A stretch of DNA of 5,973 nucleotides from Desulfomicrobiaceae bacterium. Its GTDB lineage: Bacteria; Desulfobacterota; Desulfovibrionia; Desulfovibrionales; Desulfomicrobiaceae. Position 1 is the first letter of the stretch. Each line of letters begins with the position of its first letter. A model generated the notes under the pieces. That model worked only from the letters and a program-made list of their open reading frames with translations. It did not search any database and was not told the origin of the DNA. Shown here one piece after another: positions 4,592-5,973 of this stretch. Location of the stretch: NCBI GenBank assembly GCA_003530935.1, contig DPEO01000105.1:504-6476 (forward strand). Reading direction: 5' to 3'. Made by a program: the position numbers and the translations under genes.

Positions 4592-5973
4592 TCACGCATG
4601 GGCGGATGCGCGCCTGCTAGCGGACAGCGGCACCAAGCGCAAGCGCAGGGCGTTGCCCACCACCAGAAGCGAGCTCATGGCCATGGCCGCGCCGGCGAAC
4701 ATGGGGCTGATGCTCCAGCCGAGCCACGGTTCGAGCGCGCCGGCGGCCAAGGGGATGCCGAGGGTATTGAAGGCAAAGGCCCAAAAGAGGTTCTGCCGCA
4801 CATGGCGCATGGTGGCCCGCGCCAGGGCCACGGCGTCCACCAGGGCCGAGAGTTCGCCGCGCAAGAGCACCACGTCGCCGGCCTGTACCGCGATGTCCTG
4901 GCCCGAACCCATGGCGATGCCCACCCAGGCCGCGGCCAGGGCGGGCGCGTCGTTGATGCCGTCGCCCACCATGGCGGGACGTCGGCCTTGGGCCACGAGC
5001 TCGCCCACCCAGGCGGCCTTGCCGTCGGGCAGGACCCCGGCCTGCACGGAGGCGATGTCCAGTTGTCCGGCGACGGTTCGGGCCACGCGCGGGGTGTCTC
5101 CGGAGAGCAGATGCAAGGTGAGCCCCAGTTCACGAAGGGCGGTGGTCACGGTGTGGGCTTCGGGCCGCAGGGAGTCCCCCACCGCCACCAGCCCGGCGAA
5201 GGTCCCTTCCACGGCCACGGCCACCACCGAGGACCCGGTGTCTTCCAATCGCGCTGCCTCCTTCTGGGCCTCGGCGGGCACGACGACCTCGTGCTGGGCA
5301 AGGAAGCGCAGCGAGCCCACGAGCACGGTTTTGCCGTCCACACGCCCTTGGGCGCCGCGGCCGGGATGGGCCTGAAAATCCTCCGCAGGCACGGCGTCGG
5401 GCTTGGCTGCGGCAATGGCCCGGGCAATGGGGTGCTCGCTGGCGGCCTCCACGGCGGCGGCGAGGGCGAGCACCTCCGGGCCGTCCAGATGGGCCAGGGG
5501 CAGCACGTGGGTGACGTGCATTTGGCCCTGCGTCAGCGTGCCCGTCTTGTCGAAGACCACGTCCGTGGCCTGGGCCAGGCGCTCCATGGCGGCGCCGCTC
5601 TTGAAGAGGATCCCCAGCCGCGCCCCCCGGCCGGAGCCTACGAGAATGGCCGTGGGCGTGGCCAGGCCCATGGCGCAGGGACAGGCGATGACGAGCACGC
5701 TCACCGCATGGCGCAGGGCGATGGTGAGCGGGGCATGGGCGGCAAGCCAGGCAAGGAAGGTTCCGGCGGCGATGACGAGCACTGCGGGCACGAACACCAG
5801 ACTGATGCGGTCCGCCAGGGCGGCGATGGGGGCCTTGGCATTTTGGGCCTGCGCCACCAGGGCCGCCACGCGGGCGAGCAGGGTTTCGCGGCCCACGTGC
5901 ACCGCCTCCACCACCAGGCTGCCATCCAGGTTGATGGACCCGGTAAAGACCGGGTCTCCGGGGGCGCGGCGCA
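4592..5973 (-). CDS. copA: Cu(+)-exporting P1B-type ATPase, C-terminal part
   Basis: A heavy-metal P-type ATPase that pumps Cu(+) out of the cytoplasm using ATP. The gene runs off the right edge: 459 C-terminal residues are visible, beginning in the actuator domain (GDPVFTGSINLDG). The heavy-metal-binding domain, the first transmembrane helices and the TGE motif lie outside. In visible numbering: the metal-binding CPC motif in TM6 at 97-99 (IACPCAMGLATPTA), the phosphorylated Asp141 in DKTGTLT, the P1B-specific SEHPIA with His180-Pro181, SGDTPRV at 290-296, and GDGINDAP at 336-343. TM7 contains N-x6-FN-x4-P and TM8 contains MAMSS (430-434) with a later Asn440. The TM8 signature points to the copper(I)/silver subgroup, as does CPC. 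One oddity is Phe401 where the subgroup usually has tyrosine. The downstream HDOD gene starts at or just after its stop, so the two are probably co-transcribed. Confidence 0.94.
   Translation of the reverse strand, partial: RRAPGDPVFTGSINLDGSLVVEAVHVGRETLLARVAALVAQAQNAKAPIAALADRISLVFVPAVLVIAAGTFLAWLAAHAPLTIALRHAVSVLVIACPCAMGLATPTAILVGSGRGARLGILFKSGAAMERLAQATDVVFDKTGTLTQGQMHVTHVLPLAHLDGPEVLALAAAVEAASEHPIARAIAAAKPDAVPAEDFQAHPGRGAQGRVDGKTVLVGSLRFLAQHEVVVPAEAQKEAARLEDTGSSVVAVAVEGTFAGLVAVGDSLRPEAHTVTTALRELGLTLHLLSGDTPRVARTVAGQLDIASVQAGVLPDGKAAWVGELVAQGRRPAMVGDGINDAPALAAAWVGIAMGSGQDIAVQAGDVVLLRGELSALVDAVALARATMRHVRQNLFWAFAFNTLGIPLAAGALEPWLGWSISPMFAGAAMAMSSLLVVGNALRLRLVPLSASRRASAHA

Noticed and set aside
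3444..5375. A 643-codon open frame on the plus strand, antisense to the HDOD and ATPase genes.
   Set aside because: Long antisense frames are common opposite GC-rich genes. Its translation is Gly/Ala/Arg/Ser-rich with no recognisable domain, and both genes beneath it have strong family motifs on the minus strand.

Overview
This is a GC-rich stretch of bacterial chromosome that reads as ordinary, densely packed core and accessory genes with no mobile elements. Gene content (an Ald-type alanine dehydrogenase, a VKOR-thioredoxin fusion, an HDOD protein with a companion Hpt protein, and AAGGAG-type ribosome binding sites about 7 nt from ATG) would suit a Gram-negative anaerobe such as a member of the Desulfovibrionales. 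That assignment is inference from general resemblance only.

Layout. (1) Bases 1-272, plus strand: the last 89 residues of a ComM/YifB Mg-chelatase-like ATPase. (2) Bases 273-340: a short convergent intergenic region holding two overlapping inverted repeats. One is a clean UUCG-loop intrinsic terminator for ald. The other is a perfect 15-bp dyad whose core, TGTTTCACATGAAACA, differs by one base from the bacterial centromere site parS. (3) Bases 341-1456, minus strand: ald, complete. (4) Bases 1457-1625: a divergent promoter region with no promoter I could call firmly. (5) Bases 1626-2995, plus strand: a two-gene unit, a small four-helix DUF486 membrane protein followed at about 2 nt by a VKOR-thioredoxin fusion predicted to form periplasmic disulfides. 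(6) Bases 2996-3051: a short convergent gap. (7) Bases 3052-5973, minus strand: a tightly coupled chain in transcription order: a Cu(+) P1B-type ATPase (N-terminus outside the window), then an HDOD protein, then an Hpt phosphotransfer protein, with stops and starts overlapping or nearly so.

How the genes work together. The plus-strand pair looks like an envelope oxidative-folding unit plus an uncharacterised membrane protein. The minus-strand chain links copper export to two signalling-type proteins, which is the less expected arrangement. The strongest candidates for a second look are the parS-like dyad at 296-311 and the CopA-HDOD-Hpt coupling. I saw no tRNA, rRNA, CRISPR, insertion sequence or attachment site.
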